Source: Ascaphus truei
Taxonomy: Eukaryota; Chordata; Amphibia; Anura; Ascaphidae
DNA length: 64,000 nucleotides
Direction of reading: 5' to 3'
Assembly (NCBI GenBank): GCA_036426205.1
Contig: CM071573.1
Location: forward strand, 43,016,643-43,080,642
The stretch's first letter is position 1, and each line of letters begins with the position of its first letter. Below the pieces are notes generated by a model that saw nothing but the letters and a program-made list of their open reading frames with translations, was not told where the DNA came from and ran no database searches. A program made the position numbers and the translations under genes. Below are positions 33,746 through 46,800 of this stretch, piece after piece.

Positions 33746-34597
33746 CCTTTTGTTAAGTCAAGATTTGGTACATTTCCCCATAACCCCTTTTGCAATTAGT
33801 TGGAAACTTGTCCAACACTTAAGGGGTTAACCGCACTAGTATCAGTGAATATCAGATCACCGAAATCCATTGATTAGTCTAAGTTAATAGGGTCAATGTA
33901 CTGTAACCTACCTCGTCTGTGACTATAGGATATCTTTTGATTCCTGGAAGCGAGACCGTATGAATTTAAAGAATATTGTGTCTGAAATATTATAGCATAT
34001 GCAGCCCTCTTAACTTATAAATCATCATCTAAGTTGGGGAAAAAAATCTGAACATGGAAATCTGATTTTAAATTAATGATGCAAGCTAAGCTCCCTCGTG
34101 AATTGTGGTCTACTAGAACATTATAAAGGCTTAGACAAAAATACACTCGGCACTTGAGTATATTTTTGGCTGCACTTGTCCGTCAGCGTCGCAGGTAGTA
34201 TTTGCTACTCTAACACGCACGGGTCCTCCTGGAGCCCCCGGTTTGACTTTGGTAACATTTTATGCACTTTTTTTGGACAGGGTCAATGTTTTCAGACGTC
34301 CGACCCAATGGGAGAGCTCCATGTACTTTGGTATCTGTTGTGCGCATTGGTGAATAACGCTTTCTGGCCAACAATACTATTTTATCATTTACAAGCTTGC
34401 TGTGAAGATAGTTCCGTCTCACACAGTTTGTACACATTCTTGTCTCACTACTCACTTTTTAAAACAGTACCTCCTTCTACACAGCTGGAAATGAACAAAC
34501 TGCAGCAAAAAGTAATGTGCGACTATGACTATTGACTTCTAACGCTGTCACGCTTCCTTTATTATCAAATTATCTTTTTAAAGCTGCCAACTCCTAG

Positions 34598-34631
34598 CAT
34601 ACATACATACATACATACATACATACATACA
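34598..34631. repeat. (CATA)n microsatellite
   Basis: About eight CATA units in the ZDHHC6 3' UTR or downstream region. Confidence 0.95.
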
Positions 34632-34660
34632 CCAGAGGGTTATTATTATGGTATAGGGGC

Positions 34661-34666
34661 AATAAA
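34661..34666 (+). terminator. ZDHHC6: Candidate ZDHHC6 polyadenylation signal
   Basis: First AATAAA on the plus strand after the ZDHHC6 stop, giving a 3' UTR of about 0.9 kb. A second AATAAA at 35581-35586 lies beyond a hAT-like insertion. Which one is used cannot be told from sequence. Confidence 0.35.
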
Positions 34667-35055
34667 ACACTTCTATTTTCGCTTCCTTCCTCGTAAGGTC
34701 CTTTTTTTTATAAGGGAGGGAATTACAGAAACAACATTTTTGTATTTTTGTCTCTTGAGCATGATGTGATTTCTCTGGTTTTGCACTGTGCAACAGGGAA
34801 CAAGTTGCAATCTCGACACAACGGTAAAGTCAAAAACCATACTCTGGCATCCACATGTCTGCAGAGGGTGGGGTCCGCTTTCAAAATCCTAAATTATGTT
34901 TTTTTAAAGGAAAAGCAAATAATAATCTAAACATAAGATGCTGATTTAATACCACAACATCGAAAACTTCTCTGGGATTAACAAGTATTTATAAGAAGAA
35001 CAAAGTGCTACCCAAGTATGCCTTCCGGATACAAAACAATATCTCATCACTATCC

Positions 35056-35538
35056 CAGCGGTTCCCAACCTTCTTTCCCCATTGTGCACCCCTTGCTATA
35101 AAATATTTCGCTAGGTTAATTAGAACGCCTATGCACTAAAGCAAATACTGTAATGTTACCCCTTAAATAATGTGTGACTATTTTGTTTCCGGCCGTTAGT
35201 GCTTAATAAGGCCCCAAACTGCCCCTCTGTGTGTGCAGGTAGCATTGGGGCGTATAACTGTCACACCCTGCGGGAGCTTCCAAAGTCGTGCCCCACAATG
35301 CCTTGCCGCTATGGGTGCAAAGTATGGTGGGGAGCAACTTTGGAAGCTCCTGCTGTAATTGGCAGCTGTGCCCCCGCCCACCCCCCACACCCGCTAAGGT
35401 ACAGTTTGGGACTGTACTAAGTGCGCAGTGCCATCACAAGCTCAGAAACCTCTTATACTGCCAGGGATCCGCCATTACGTTGTTGATTTTAGAGGACCCC
35501 TTGGAGACGCCTCACAAACCCCCTGTTGGGAATCACTG
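35056..35538. mobile_element. hAT-like element in ZDHHC6 downstream region
   Basis: Ends CAGCGGTTCCCAACC and GTTGGGAATCACTG are inverted copies of the Charlie-type hAT form. It contains an internal hairpin GGAGCTTCCAAAGT / ACTTTGGAAGCTCC. A 90-bp part (35108-35205) recurs at 36689-36775 without the ends. Confidence 0.6.
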
Positions 35539-36688
35539 AGCTAGACTATCGTATAATTATGTTATCTCTGTTGAACCAGAAATAAATCATGTGATGTATT
35601 TTTATTCTATTTCATGCCAAAATCCTTGTAATAAGTCTTGAACTGCTTCAGTGCTGGAGAGGCCAGATATGCATGGCCCCTCGAGCTCTTCTGGAGGAGT
35701 TAAACTGCAGAAGTATGTTATTTATCTGCTGTTTTTCTTATTCTGTTCATACAGTGTGTTATTTCTTTCCCTCCTCCAAACTAGAGCAGATTTTTCTATC
35801 AAGTTAAAATTTAGCTTGAAATGTGACCTTTTTACAAATGTACACCTTGCCTGTTGGTAATAAAAAGAAGAGAAAAAACAGGTTCCAATTCACTTGTCAA
35901 TGTTTTAAGCTCTCGCACGGTGGACTAGCCCATTTTAATTGGAAGACTACACAGGGACCCATGTGACTTTATGCAAATTACTTTGGGGCAATTTAGCATA
36001 CTTTTTGTTTCTGCTTTGCAAAAAGCTGATAAATGGCAGGTGTCATGTCCAACATCCCCAACTGGAAGCAATAGGGTTCCTTTCCATTGCTGATAATTCA
36101 TCCATCCCTAAAAGCTTGGTCTATATTTAGATGTTAGGGTGCTTTTGGTTTTTCAAAGATTTTTCCCAAGTGCTTTTTCTTTTGGAATGATAGACCTTTA
36201 CTGCAAGAGTGATTGCAGTGTATGCTAATGAATCGTTACACGTTTAATCGAATGTGGATAACAATATATTTTTTAATAGCTTCACTTGCTTAGTCCTAAT
36301 AATCTTCTTTTCATGTAGGGTTGGTTCATTAAAAGCATTGTAAGTCAGTAATTCATCAACTGTTCCTGGCGGACAACTGGTCACAAACGGTTTCATGAAT
36401 AGCCAATGCATTTGGACAAAGATGTGATGGTACGTTCTTTAGGTATGAATGGGATATTGGTTAGTTGTCCCAAGATCCTGGTTCAGGGCCCTGAGGAAGG
36501 TTTGAGCATCACTGTATCTCATTGTGTAGTCTTGTTTGAGGATCTTGGCTATATTTGCCTAGTACATCCTTCCTCTTCCAATGAAACCGAGTAAGGTATT
36601 TCATTTTAATGAGAAACTTTAATTGGACAAAAAGTACAAAATGGGGATCATAGTTTTCTCCACAAAACTCCGTAAATCCACAAACGCT

Positions 36689-36775
36689 AGGTTAATTAGA
36701 ACGCTTATGCACTAAAGCAAATACTGTAATGTTACCCCAGTGTTACTCCTCACTATTGTTTCCAGACGTTAGTGC
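36689..36775. repeat. Partial copy of the 35.1-kb hAT interior
   Basis: CGCTAGGTTAATTAGAACGC and TGCACTAAAGCAAATACTGT are shared in the same order and orientation with 35108-35205. Confidence 0.7.
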
Positions 36776-36779
36776 TAAT

Positions 36780-37834
36780 GATATGCAAAACAGGTATTCA
36801 CCCTAACATCGGAGCAAGAGAGACACAGGCCTATTTTAGTAGTGTCCCAAGCACTTTATCTCCTCAAACCTTCCTCCAATTAATATAAAGAAACACCTGT
36901 AATCAAAAAGGAGCACCCCTTAGATACCTGGGAAATATGCTAATGAAATATGCAAAGTATATTTAAATGACTCACCCCCACACCTAAAATATTTCCAGAA
37001 GACCTATATTGACAAACCTAAGGCCCCTTGTCATGAAAGAGGTACTCGTGTCAGTCCCAAACGGATCAGAATCCACAACCTGTGCGATTCAGGGCAGCAG
37101 ATCTAGCATTGAACTATCTCAGATGCTGTTGTATGGTAGTACTGCTCAGATGGTAGTACTGCTCAGATGGTAGTACCCGAGCATTCTACTGCTCACACCT
37201 GCAGCTAATCATACTCATGGACACTCCTGGCTTACTTTAAAAGCAGATCACCACCCTCTCTCTCCTATTTCAGTGCCTGGATGGAGCCAACCTTTAGGTA
37301 AGACAGGCGCGAGTCATGTTAAGTTATCGCAAGGCCGTGCTAATAACATTTAGCATATAATTAGCTTTGTGGATACCCGTTAAACTCAGGGAAAATAACG
37401 TCTGTTACCAATTTAGGTAACATTGCGTTAGTTGCCCTGATTTGACGGAGCTCTGGGGATCTGCTCCTAAGTGCATACTGGTAAATGCAGGATTCTTTGC
37501 AGGATGAGATACTTCCTATTAGTCCAACATAACAAATACAAATAGCTGTACATAAACTTTCAAGGCCTTTCTTTAGTTGTGAGCAACTGCTGAATGCAAA
37601 CACTTTCTGTATCTGAATTACTAGTACTTCATAATTCATCTTGCAATTCATGGATAACCTCTTCGTTGCTGGAAGATAAATTATTGGCCCTTCCAGCAGA
37701 CGAAAGGGTTAAACAACTCGTCAGTTTCTCAATGTGTTCCTCAGCAAATGTAACTAACTTATTTGACCATTTTTAACTTTGGTTTGTTGCTGCCACGTTG
37801 CTGTAAAGACAATCCAGTCAGGAGGCAATGCACT
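36780..37834. other. ZDHHC6-ACSL5 interval and ACSL5 3' UTR
   Basis: No exon. Three near-identical copies of GATGGTAGTACTGCTCA lie around 37128-37175. Part of this must be the ACSL5 3' UTR; its end is not visible. Confidence 0.45.
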
Positions 37835-37975
37835 TTACTCATTGAGCTTTGCATACAAGTTGTCAATGTGGCTCTGGAAGTGTTTGGTGACCTCCGCTCT
37901 CTTGGCCTTCAGTGTTGGCGTCAGGAAACCATTTTCAACAGTCAGCATTTCCGAGTGAACATGAATATCCTTAAC
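37835..37975 (-). CDS. ACSL5: ACSL5 last exon and stop
   Basis: 141 nt, residues 528-573, [20 protein letters not shown] to YAKLNE, then TAA at 37835-37837. Contains the C-terminal catalytic lysine region. No AATAAA was spotted on the minus strand in the next 500 nt. Confidence 0.96.
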   Translation of the reverse strand, partial: VKDIHVHSEMLTVENGFLTPTLKAKRAEVTKHFQSHIDNLYAKLNE

Positions 37976-40836
37976 CTGGGAGAACACAGATGGAGACAGG
38001 TTAGTGTTTAGCTGCAATTAAAGTTTGGGAACCATAATGGTTGCAGCCGAGAATCTTCCCTACTAATTCCTTATTTTTATATCCACGTGTCCAGATTCAT
38101 AAATGTCTTCCAGCTAAGATGATATTGAAGTAACCATTTTTTTTTTTTTTACTTTCTTTGGAACAGTAGCAAAGAAATAATTTTGCCGTAGCCTTGCAAG
38201 GCTGGTACCACAGACTTACTATTGAGCAGCCTAAAACTGCTGCTGTTTACCAGAAGAGCAGGACTGTTGCTTAATGACACTCGGAGGGTAATGAAATTCA
38301 GCTACATCTGTGATTTACATCATGGCTTGAATAAAACATCCTGATTTCAGTTGGAAGTCAGAAATGTCAGAAAGCTGCACTGCACTTCCACAGCTGAGGT
38401 GTTCAGGAAATCCGTGGATACACGAAAATACTTATCATTTTTTTTTTTTCACTTTTTTAAAACAGTAGCAATACCTTCAAATAAGAAAACACTGTTATAG
38501 ATCTTTCTATTACTAATTTCTACTTACCTGTTCAAATGAGTTGAGACCAGCTTGCTTTCCCAGCTTAACCATGTCTGCTATAATGGCTTTCTTTACAGCC
38601 TAAAAGTACAACACAAAGGTTATCTGAGGCTTGCTAGGATATATTGGAGATCATTTAATCAATTTCCAAAGCAGCTTTCTCTATAGCACACAGATGTTAA
38701 AAACAAATTGCTGCTTAGAAGATGCATTACGCCCTTAACCCCTCACTGGCTGTGGCCATATTATTTTATAATGGCGTAAGCTCTAAATGCAGTGACGAGG
38801 GTAAACTGCTGCTGCAGTCAGACCGGCAATGCTATCTACACTGTCTCAAACATGAAAATCATCCCCTCTTATTAGAATGATGAGACTGCACTAACTGTAT
38901 TGAATAATATTGTACTGTTCCCACAAAACATTTCTGGGAAAACCTCCCACCTACTGTAAAATGAGATCATGACAGTGTCTATACAACGCCCCAAACCTGC
39001 TCCCTAAGGCCCTTATGGACTTTCATGTACTGTTAAGCCACTGGAGTAGATTTTAGTGCCATTAGTTTGTGGCTGCAGCATATTGAAGAGGACGTTCAGG
39101 TACTAAAGTAACTTAATATTTACTATAACCAGCCATAGCCTACAAATCAATACCGTCTCAATGAGTACTGAAAGGTTGCACACAATTACACTGTGCAGAG
39201 TGTACTTTGGGAAAAATTATGCTTACCGGGTTTTTGCACAGCTCTTCATATGAGCCTTTCTGTCCAAGTTTAGCTGCAAGTTCTGGCAGGACCTCTGGGT
39301 CGGGAATCACTACTCCAACAAGACATGACTGGGCAAAATGAAAGCAATTGGAGATCAACACAAAGCATGGCCCAGGTTTTTACAGCGTTTTCCAGGATCA
39401 TGGAAAGGAGTTTAAAATTGTTAGTTGGAGTCGGGAAAGTTTATACTCCATTTATTTCTCAGCTACAGCTAAGCCTTCTGGTCTTCCTGTTCTGAACTCT
39501 TCAATCTTATGGATTATAATAGTCCTCTTGCACTCCACCTATTTACAAGAGCAGTTTTCACCCCCTCTTCATTATTTAGGGCTAATCTCTCTCTATATAT
39601 ATATACACATACAACTTTATAGGTCTCACTACTCATGGTAGTGTTATACTGTATAATGTTATTTTTACCTTTTGTTTAGTTTATATTTTTACTTTTCATA
39701 TGTTTATTTTAACCTTGTTTAACTCATTCCAGTATATATTATTGCATTTACTTTGTATGCTAGTATATTTTATCAGCTAATTGTAATGTTGGTGCCCTGG
39801 GTTGCCTAGCAACATTGGGTATTTAAACCCCTGCTGGCGGCCAACCAATTAACCCTGATGAAGTCACGCACGTGATGCAATGTGTAAGGATGTGCACTGA
39901 CGTCCTGTACTGGCTGACGCGGAAGCGGGGAACACTGAGCGAGGCTGGACTGACTCTAGATTCATATGGTGACATTTTTTACCCGCTGATCCACTTGAAC
40001 AGACCCTCTAATTGCATTTGGAACACTCCCATTGGAGGTTCTTACCATGGGGAAAGAGACTATCGGCCTGGAATCCTTTTGCTGACCTGCATCCACTCCG
40101 TGAGCTTGGGCGTGTGGTGCAGTAGAGTTTTACACAATGAAATGTGATTTTGAATCCTCCCTTTTGTGAGTGCATATCCATGTGACTTTATTTTATTATA
40201 TTGTTTTATATGAAGTTATGTTATGGAGCCTGCACTTCGCGCGTGTGTGTGTGTTTACACCAAGGGTTGCCATGGGGACCAGTTTGGAGAGTGCAGACGA
40301 CCACCGGAAGTGACGAAAGACACCGGCGAAAGTCACGGTCAAGGAAGAGAGGTTGCGCGCTTGTTGCTTGTGTCCCTTCACCATCCGTTCCATCTATGGT
40401 GTAAACCTGTATGTTTTTTACATTAAAGTTGCACTTTTAATAAACAAAAGGCTTCAGCTCATCTATATCCGTTTACAAGCTGCAAAAGAAACCTTTACGT
40501 GCCTGGGTACAGGCACTTAGAAGTAAGTGCATATGTCACCAGTCTTTGTATACATAGAATTGCAAGAACGTACTTCACTATTTTTTGCTTTTCTCTGCTT
40601 CATTTCTTGGAGGTGCGCTGATTCTCCTGAACTGGGAACAGTTATTTTCTTCAAGCAGCACCTTATCACTAGTTTATTTAGTTTAGACACCACAACTTTT
40701 TGAGCGCTTCTTTTTTGTGTTGTACCTTCCTTTACTATGACTGTTCTGCGCGGTTATTCCAGTTAACTTTTGTGATCTATATTGACTTGTACCTAACTCC
40801 CTCTACCGTGCATCACGCCTTTCCACAGGCACTTCC

Positions 40837-40892
<56 letters not shown>

Positions 40893-43800
40893 ATATATAT
40901 CGCCCAATCCTAGTGTATTATCAGTGAGATAATTTTAATTGTTTGGACAAAATACAAATTTGCACTGACAAACATCTGTATTTTTAAAGCGTTGTATGAG
41001 TGAACTCATGCTCTAACATGCTCTCCTGGACGCTGCTCTGCCGGATCTGACGCGGGGTATAGTTTTGATCATATCATTAGATTGTAAGCTCTTCGGAGCA
41101 GGGACTCCTTTTCCTAAATGTTACTTTTATGTTTGAAGCACTTAATCCCATGGTCTGTTATTTGTATTATTGTTATTTATATGATTGTCATGTGTATTAC
41201 TACTGTGAAGCGCTATGTACATTAATGGCGCTATATAAATAGACATCACTCCTACATGAATATATATTCATACGTTCTATGATAGGATTCAATATGAACA
41301 TCCTTGTTGCTATTTGACCTAGGCACGGTCCGTTATCTTTTCTATTTGTTATATATATTAAATTGTGCATCCAGAAGAGTTCATATTAAAAATGGATGGT
41401 CATTGTCACCCCAAAACTATCATTCATTTGCGTTGATGCTATGAAATCTTCAATATACTGCATAACTTCTTGTCCATTTAATGTAATCTCTATTCATTTC
41501 AATGGAGCTCAGAAGATTCACGGACGTAGAGAAGTGGTTTCATACTGTAGCATAATGAAAAGGACCTTATCTTGAGTGCACCAGATATTGTGAGGGTTAT
41601 TTCTTGCGTTGCATCCTCTACATGTTACGTTTTCTGTGCAATGCCCCACAGCTAGATAGGTTGGAAAGACCAAATGTTACCTGATTTATAGAGGTGTTAC
41701 CTGCAAACTGTCTCCATGAACAAACACTTGGGCCACAGGTGCACACCTGACATACACATTTTCTATCTTCTCAGGAGCAATGTACTCTCCCTGGGCCAAC
41801 TTAAAAATGTTCTTCTTCCTGTCAATTATTTTCAGAGTCCCATTCTGCAAGAAAACATATCATTTAGGTTCAGAGAGTTTATTCACTTTCTGATTTGTTA
41901 TTAATAAGCAGCATTCAAACCAGATGATGGCGCTTTTATTTGCTACAGTGTAACATATCCTTTAGCAGCCGACAGATTTGCAGTGAAATGCTTTTGTACC
42001 CAAAAGGTAGAAAGGACCAAATTGTAGTTTCTTAAATTTTGTTTCGGATATAGCATGAAAATGGACCAAAATTCCCAGTGTGCGTTTGGCTGTATAGCGA
42101 ATCCGCTATTTTCCATGAAAGGAAAATACAACCATTTCGCACCCTGCTAATGTAGCTTTAGTGTTTGAATTTCTGAAAATAAGTCTTTTTTTTCTGCCTA
42201 TTTTCTTCAAAAATCTGAGGTGTGGTGTTTTAAAGATGGCTGCATTTTAGATTTGGTTCCCGCTCTGGTACTATTAGATCATGTAATGGTGTGAGGTATT
42301 TGCTTTGGATTTTAAATGATTACAAATCACAGTAGCGGAGTGCATGCGCAGCAGGCAGACCAAATGGGCGAGTGAGTGAGGAGCCCCAGGCTAAGACAGC
42401 GGCAAAAATCCACAACACGCATCTTGGACCGGAGCCAACCGCCAACATCAGCTGCAGACCACCCAAGAAGATGAAGCAGCAATCGGAGAAGAAGCAGGCA
42501 GTGCTAAAAGCATCTCAAATCTCTCTCAAAAGTACATGGCAACAGAGGACTCCAAGATGGCGGCGACATGAGGTCAGAGGCAGAGGCAGAATTGGAAGCT
42601 GAATCTGTTGCTGAAGCAGGAGCTGCAGGAGGAATGGATGACAGTGCCAAACCAACCAACAAAGGTGATCTAGATAATCTATTTAAAAAATATGGTGCAG
42701 AAAATGCAGATAGAAATGACCACGGAAGTGTCTGAACGAAGACGTGACCTGCATGGTCTGGGCGAAAGAACTGACTGTCTGGAGGGAGTGGCAGACAAAC
42801 TGATCTCAGCCCAAAATGTCACCGACCATGAACTGTTTGCTTTAAAAGCTCAAGTAAATACCTTGACGGAAGCATTGGAAGATTCGGAAAATCGTGCCAG
42901 ACGGAACAATCTGAGATTAAGGAATATCCCAGAGACTGTGTTGCCAGAGGCGTTAGAAGAATTTGTGACAAGACTTTTTCAGAGCATGCTTCAAGATATT
43001 TCAGAAGAGGAATTACTAATGGACAGGGTGCACAGGGCTTTGGGACGGAAACAATCTGCCCCTAACAAGATGAGACGTCTATACTGCGGGCTCATTATTG
43101 TACAGTGAAAGAAGCTATCAGGCAGCCTCCAGATCAGGTCAAGGCAAGAGAGAGACTGTAAAACATCAGAATAGAATTCCAGTTTATACACACAGCTTCA
43201 AAAATGTCTAGGAAATATGATGCAGTTTTGACATGATAAAATTGGGTACGCTGAATGTTAAAGGGTTAAACAATCCCAGAAAAAGAGAACTAGCTCTGCA
43301 GGATTTTAATATGCAAATGTTGGATATTGTTTTTGTACAGGAGATTTCAGGAAACCGGATCAGCCCAGATATTTTGACGGAGTCTTCTCTTCGGTGTTCT
43401 TCGCATCAGCACACGGGAAGAAAAGAGGAGTGGCTATATAAATGAGATATATTTGACTTCTAGATATTCGGACCTCTACAAAGCTAACTCCCCAGAGTTG
43501 ATTCTGGCAATTAAGAGAGATCTGGAGGAATGGAATAAATACTGTATTTCGTGGATTGGTAGAAAAGTTTCGGTAAAGATGAATTCCCTATCTAAATTAC
43601 TTTATCTATTTCATAGCCTTCCTATTATTGTCCCAACCAAAGTTATGAGTGACATGCAAAACAAAATGTACACATTTATTTGGGGAGGGGGAGGGGGGTG
43701 CCAAGAGTAAAAAGAAGTGTAGCACCCTGCTATATCTCTATGGTATATCATGTAAGTCCTGGTAATAGCAGACAGTGTTAGTTAAACCGCTAGCACATGG

Positions 43801-46800
43801 CTTTGCATGTGAGTCAGTTCCCCTAGTTGTTATATTCTTTTAGTTTTCAGGCACATGCCTGAAAACGGTAGGAGTCACATACCAGGGTGAGGGCTTGCTA
43901 CAGTAGGGCCTGCCCAGTTACTGGGGCAGAGAAATTAGCCCCTCCCCTGGTATAAAAGGGCCATTCCATTCAAATTAGTAGAGAGCTGTCTGACTCCTCC
44001 TGAGTCCTGTCTGCCCAGGGGGAAAAGGAATGATACCCCTGGGTGAGGATTTATTCTAAGTCTACTTGTCCAGGGAATGGGAGAGGGTTAATTGCCTCAG
44101 GCCTCTAGTTCCTGCTGGGGCCTATCTGACCCAGGTAAGGGTGGGGTGAATTACCTCTAGCCCTTCTCCTTTAAAAGCCTATCCATGCCCAGGGAATGGG
44201 AGAGGGTTAATTGCCTCGGGCTTTCAGTTCCTGCTGAATCCTATCTGACCCAGGTAAGGGTGAGGTTAATTCCCTCCGGCCCAGTCCCTGTGGACCTATG
44301 CATCTGCCCAGGTAAGGGTGGATGCTATTACCATTGAAAGATGATGCATGTAATGGACTAATTTCTGATTCTACTGAGACTCCATTAAACCAGTTCCAGT
44401 TTACCATTCCTGGCACTCCTGGAGTTATTGATTTCTACAAGTTTCTCTGTGGGGTGAATCCCTGCCTCTGGCTGGGCCCTTACAGGAGGAGGCGCTGCAC
44501 CATATCTACACTCCAAGCTTCCTATACGCAGTGGCCCAGGCTTCTGATTTACCAACAGGTGAACACCACTAACACCTACTACCCACCTAAATATCCTGCC
44601 CGAGGGGATAGGGGTGTTACAGAAGTGTACTTGGTGCATTGAAAGCAGATGGGGGGTCTAGCCTTGCTGTCACTAAATAAATATGCCACAGCACATTTAA
44701 GCCATTTATTGGCATGGCATAGGCCCATACAAGCAATCAAATGGTTGAAAATAGATGCTTATAGATTCCTGCAAGGAATATAGACTCATTGCTGTGGATT
44801 CCACAAAAAAATAGACCTAAAGAGATGTATAACCACCTAGTTATTAAGTTTACTTTGAGTGTATGGGAAACATGGAAGAAAAAGAAGGGGTTAAGGGGAC
44901 AACTCTCACTTCTGACTCCATTATGAAGGAATGAGGAATTCCCCCCCAGGATGTATACCAGGAAGGAAAAATATTGGGATCGCAAGAGGTGTAATCAGGA
45001 TTAAAGACGTTATGTTTCTGGGGAAATTATATACATTTGAAGAAATACAAAAAATATATAATATTCCAGCGTCAGAAATATTTCAGGTACATTCAAATTA
45101 GGCATTTTATCATCTCTAAACTTTCCCACGAGGTATCGCACATCCAACTGTAATTAAAAAGATGTGCACAATACAAACACATCAGAGAGGGGTGATTTCA
45201 AATACATATGCTGTTCTGAGTTCTATGGATAAGAATGAAAAGCACTTGTATATGACTCTGGGAGAAAGATATAGGAAAATAAATTTCTGGGGAGGATTGG
45301 ACAGAGATATGTGAGGCGGCAGCGAGGTCATCTGTATGTATTATAATTAAGGAAAACAGATATAAGATTTATGATGCGGTGGTATTTAACACCGGACTGG
45401 TTAGCACATATCAGGGGTGTAGCTAGAGCCCGGGGGCCCGCTCAAGGTCGCCGTCAGGGGAGATCCGAGACATTTGGCCCAGCAGTCTAGCAAACAACCA
45501 CAGAAGTCTGGGCCCCCTTCCTCCTCCAGGCTGAACAGCAACTTGCCGGCTGGATCGGGAGCTGTGAGCGGTGAGAGGAGGAGGTGGGGGTTGCAGAGAG
45601 CAGGCAGCAGAGGCTGGGGGTGGAACTGAGGCAGAGAGCTGCAGAGCTCTGACCACCGCTGCTCTCCATGACATCAGAGAGAGGAGTTACCATGTGCTGC
45701 TGTGGGAAGGTATGCTGTGTGTGTTTGTCTGTCCATTTGTTGTGTTTGTCTGTCAGTGAGCTTCAGTGTGTCAGTATGCTGTGTGTGTTTGTGTGTAAAT
45801 TTTCAGTTACAGTTTGATCTGTCAGTGTGCTATTTGTGCATTATTGTCTGTCAGTGTGTGATTGTGTCCCAAAGTGCTGTGTGTACCTCAGTGCAAGCAA
45901 TTGAGGTAACACGTGATAAACTATTTTTAAAATGCTGTAATAAAAAGATTGTAATTCTTTACACATTTGTCTATAGTTAACTGTATTAAAAGAAGAAGTA
46001 TACTGTACAGTGTACACCATTGTTTTTCAACCACTTGTGTATGTGGGGAGAGGTTATTGTAGTGTGCGTGTAGGTGGTGATTCTAATTTGTGTATGGGGG
46101 GGGGTATTGTTGAGGGGGAATTGTATGTGTGTGGCCAGGGGGTGGAGGGGAGGATTGAGGGAGCTGGATTGAGTGTGGGGGGGGGGGTTACTGAGTGATA
46201 GCCGAGGGGTGGGGGGGGAAAGAATGTGAGAGGAAAAAGGGGGTAGTGAGGGAGGGAGTGTAAGGCTTCGTTCAGGGTGTCAGCTGCAGGACTCGGAGGG
46301 AGGGCGTGAGGGAGGCAGTGCTACAGTTTGCTGGGCGACATGTGTTTATCCCCCAGCAGACTTTTCAGCGTTGGGGAGGGGGTGGGGTTACACACGGCAG
46401 GGTAAGTATCCAAGTTGCAGTCATGAAATCATTCTGAAGAATGATTTCATTGGCTGCCTTGGTCCCTGTGACGCTGCTGCAGTTCCAAAAAACGAAATTT
46501 TCGTTTATTGAAACTGTAGTCAGCTTCAACTCCTGGCTTCGGAGACAGGGCGGTTGCTACCCTGAAAACCAGTATTCAAATTGAATACTTTGTTTCTCAC
46601 GGCAGCACGCCCTCCCTCCGAAGCCAGCACCCTGAACGAGGCCTATGAAGGGAGAGAGAAATACACGTGGAGAGAGTGTGTGAATAGAGCAGAGTGAGGA
46701 GGTGTAAAAGCAGGGGGGGGGCTCGCAGGGCTGCCAACATGCTGGAGGGGGGGGGGGGTGCGATGGAAACTCCTCAATATGTTCACTCATACTGGGGCCC

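Larger units (their letters stand above)
39360..41082. other. ACSL5 intron sequence between exons o and n
   Basis: Repeat-like, unclassified DNA including motif E and a microsatellite. No exon is supported. Confidence 0.4.

Noticed and set aside
36488..36515. CTGAGGAAGG at about 36492 as another hammerhead-like motif
   Set aside because: No stem-loop or GAAAC follows, so it is a chance match to the first box only.
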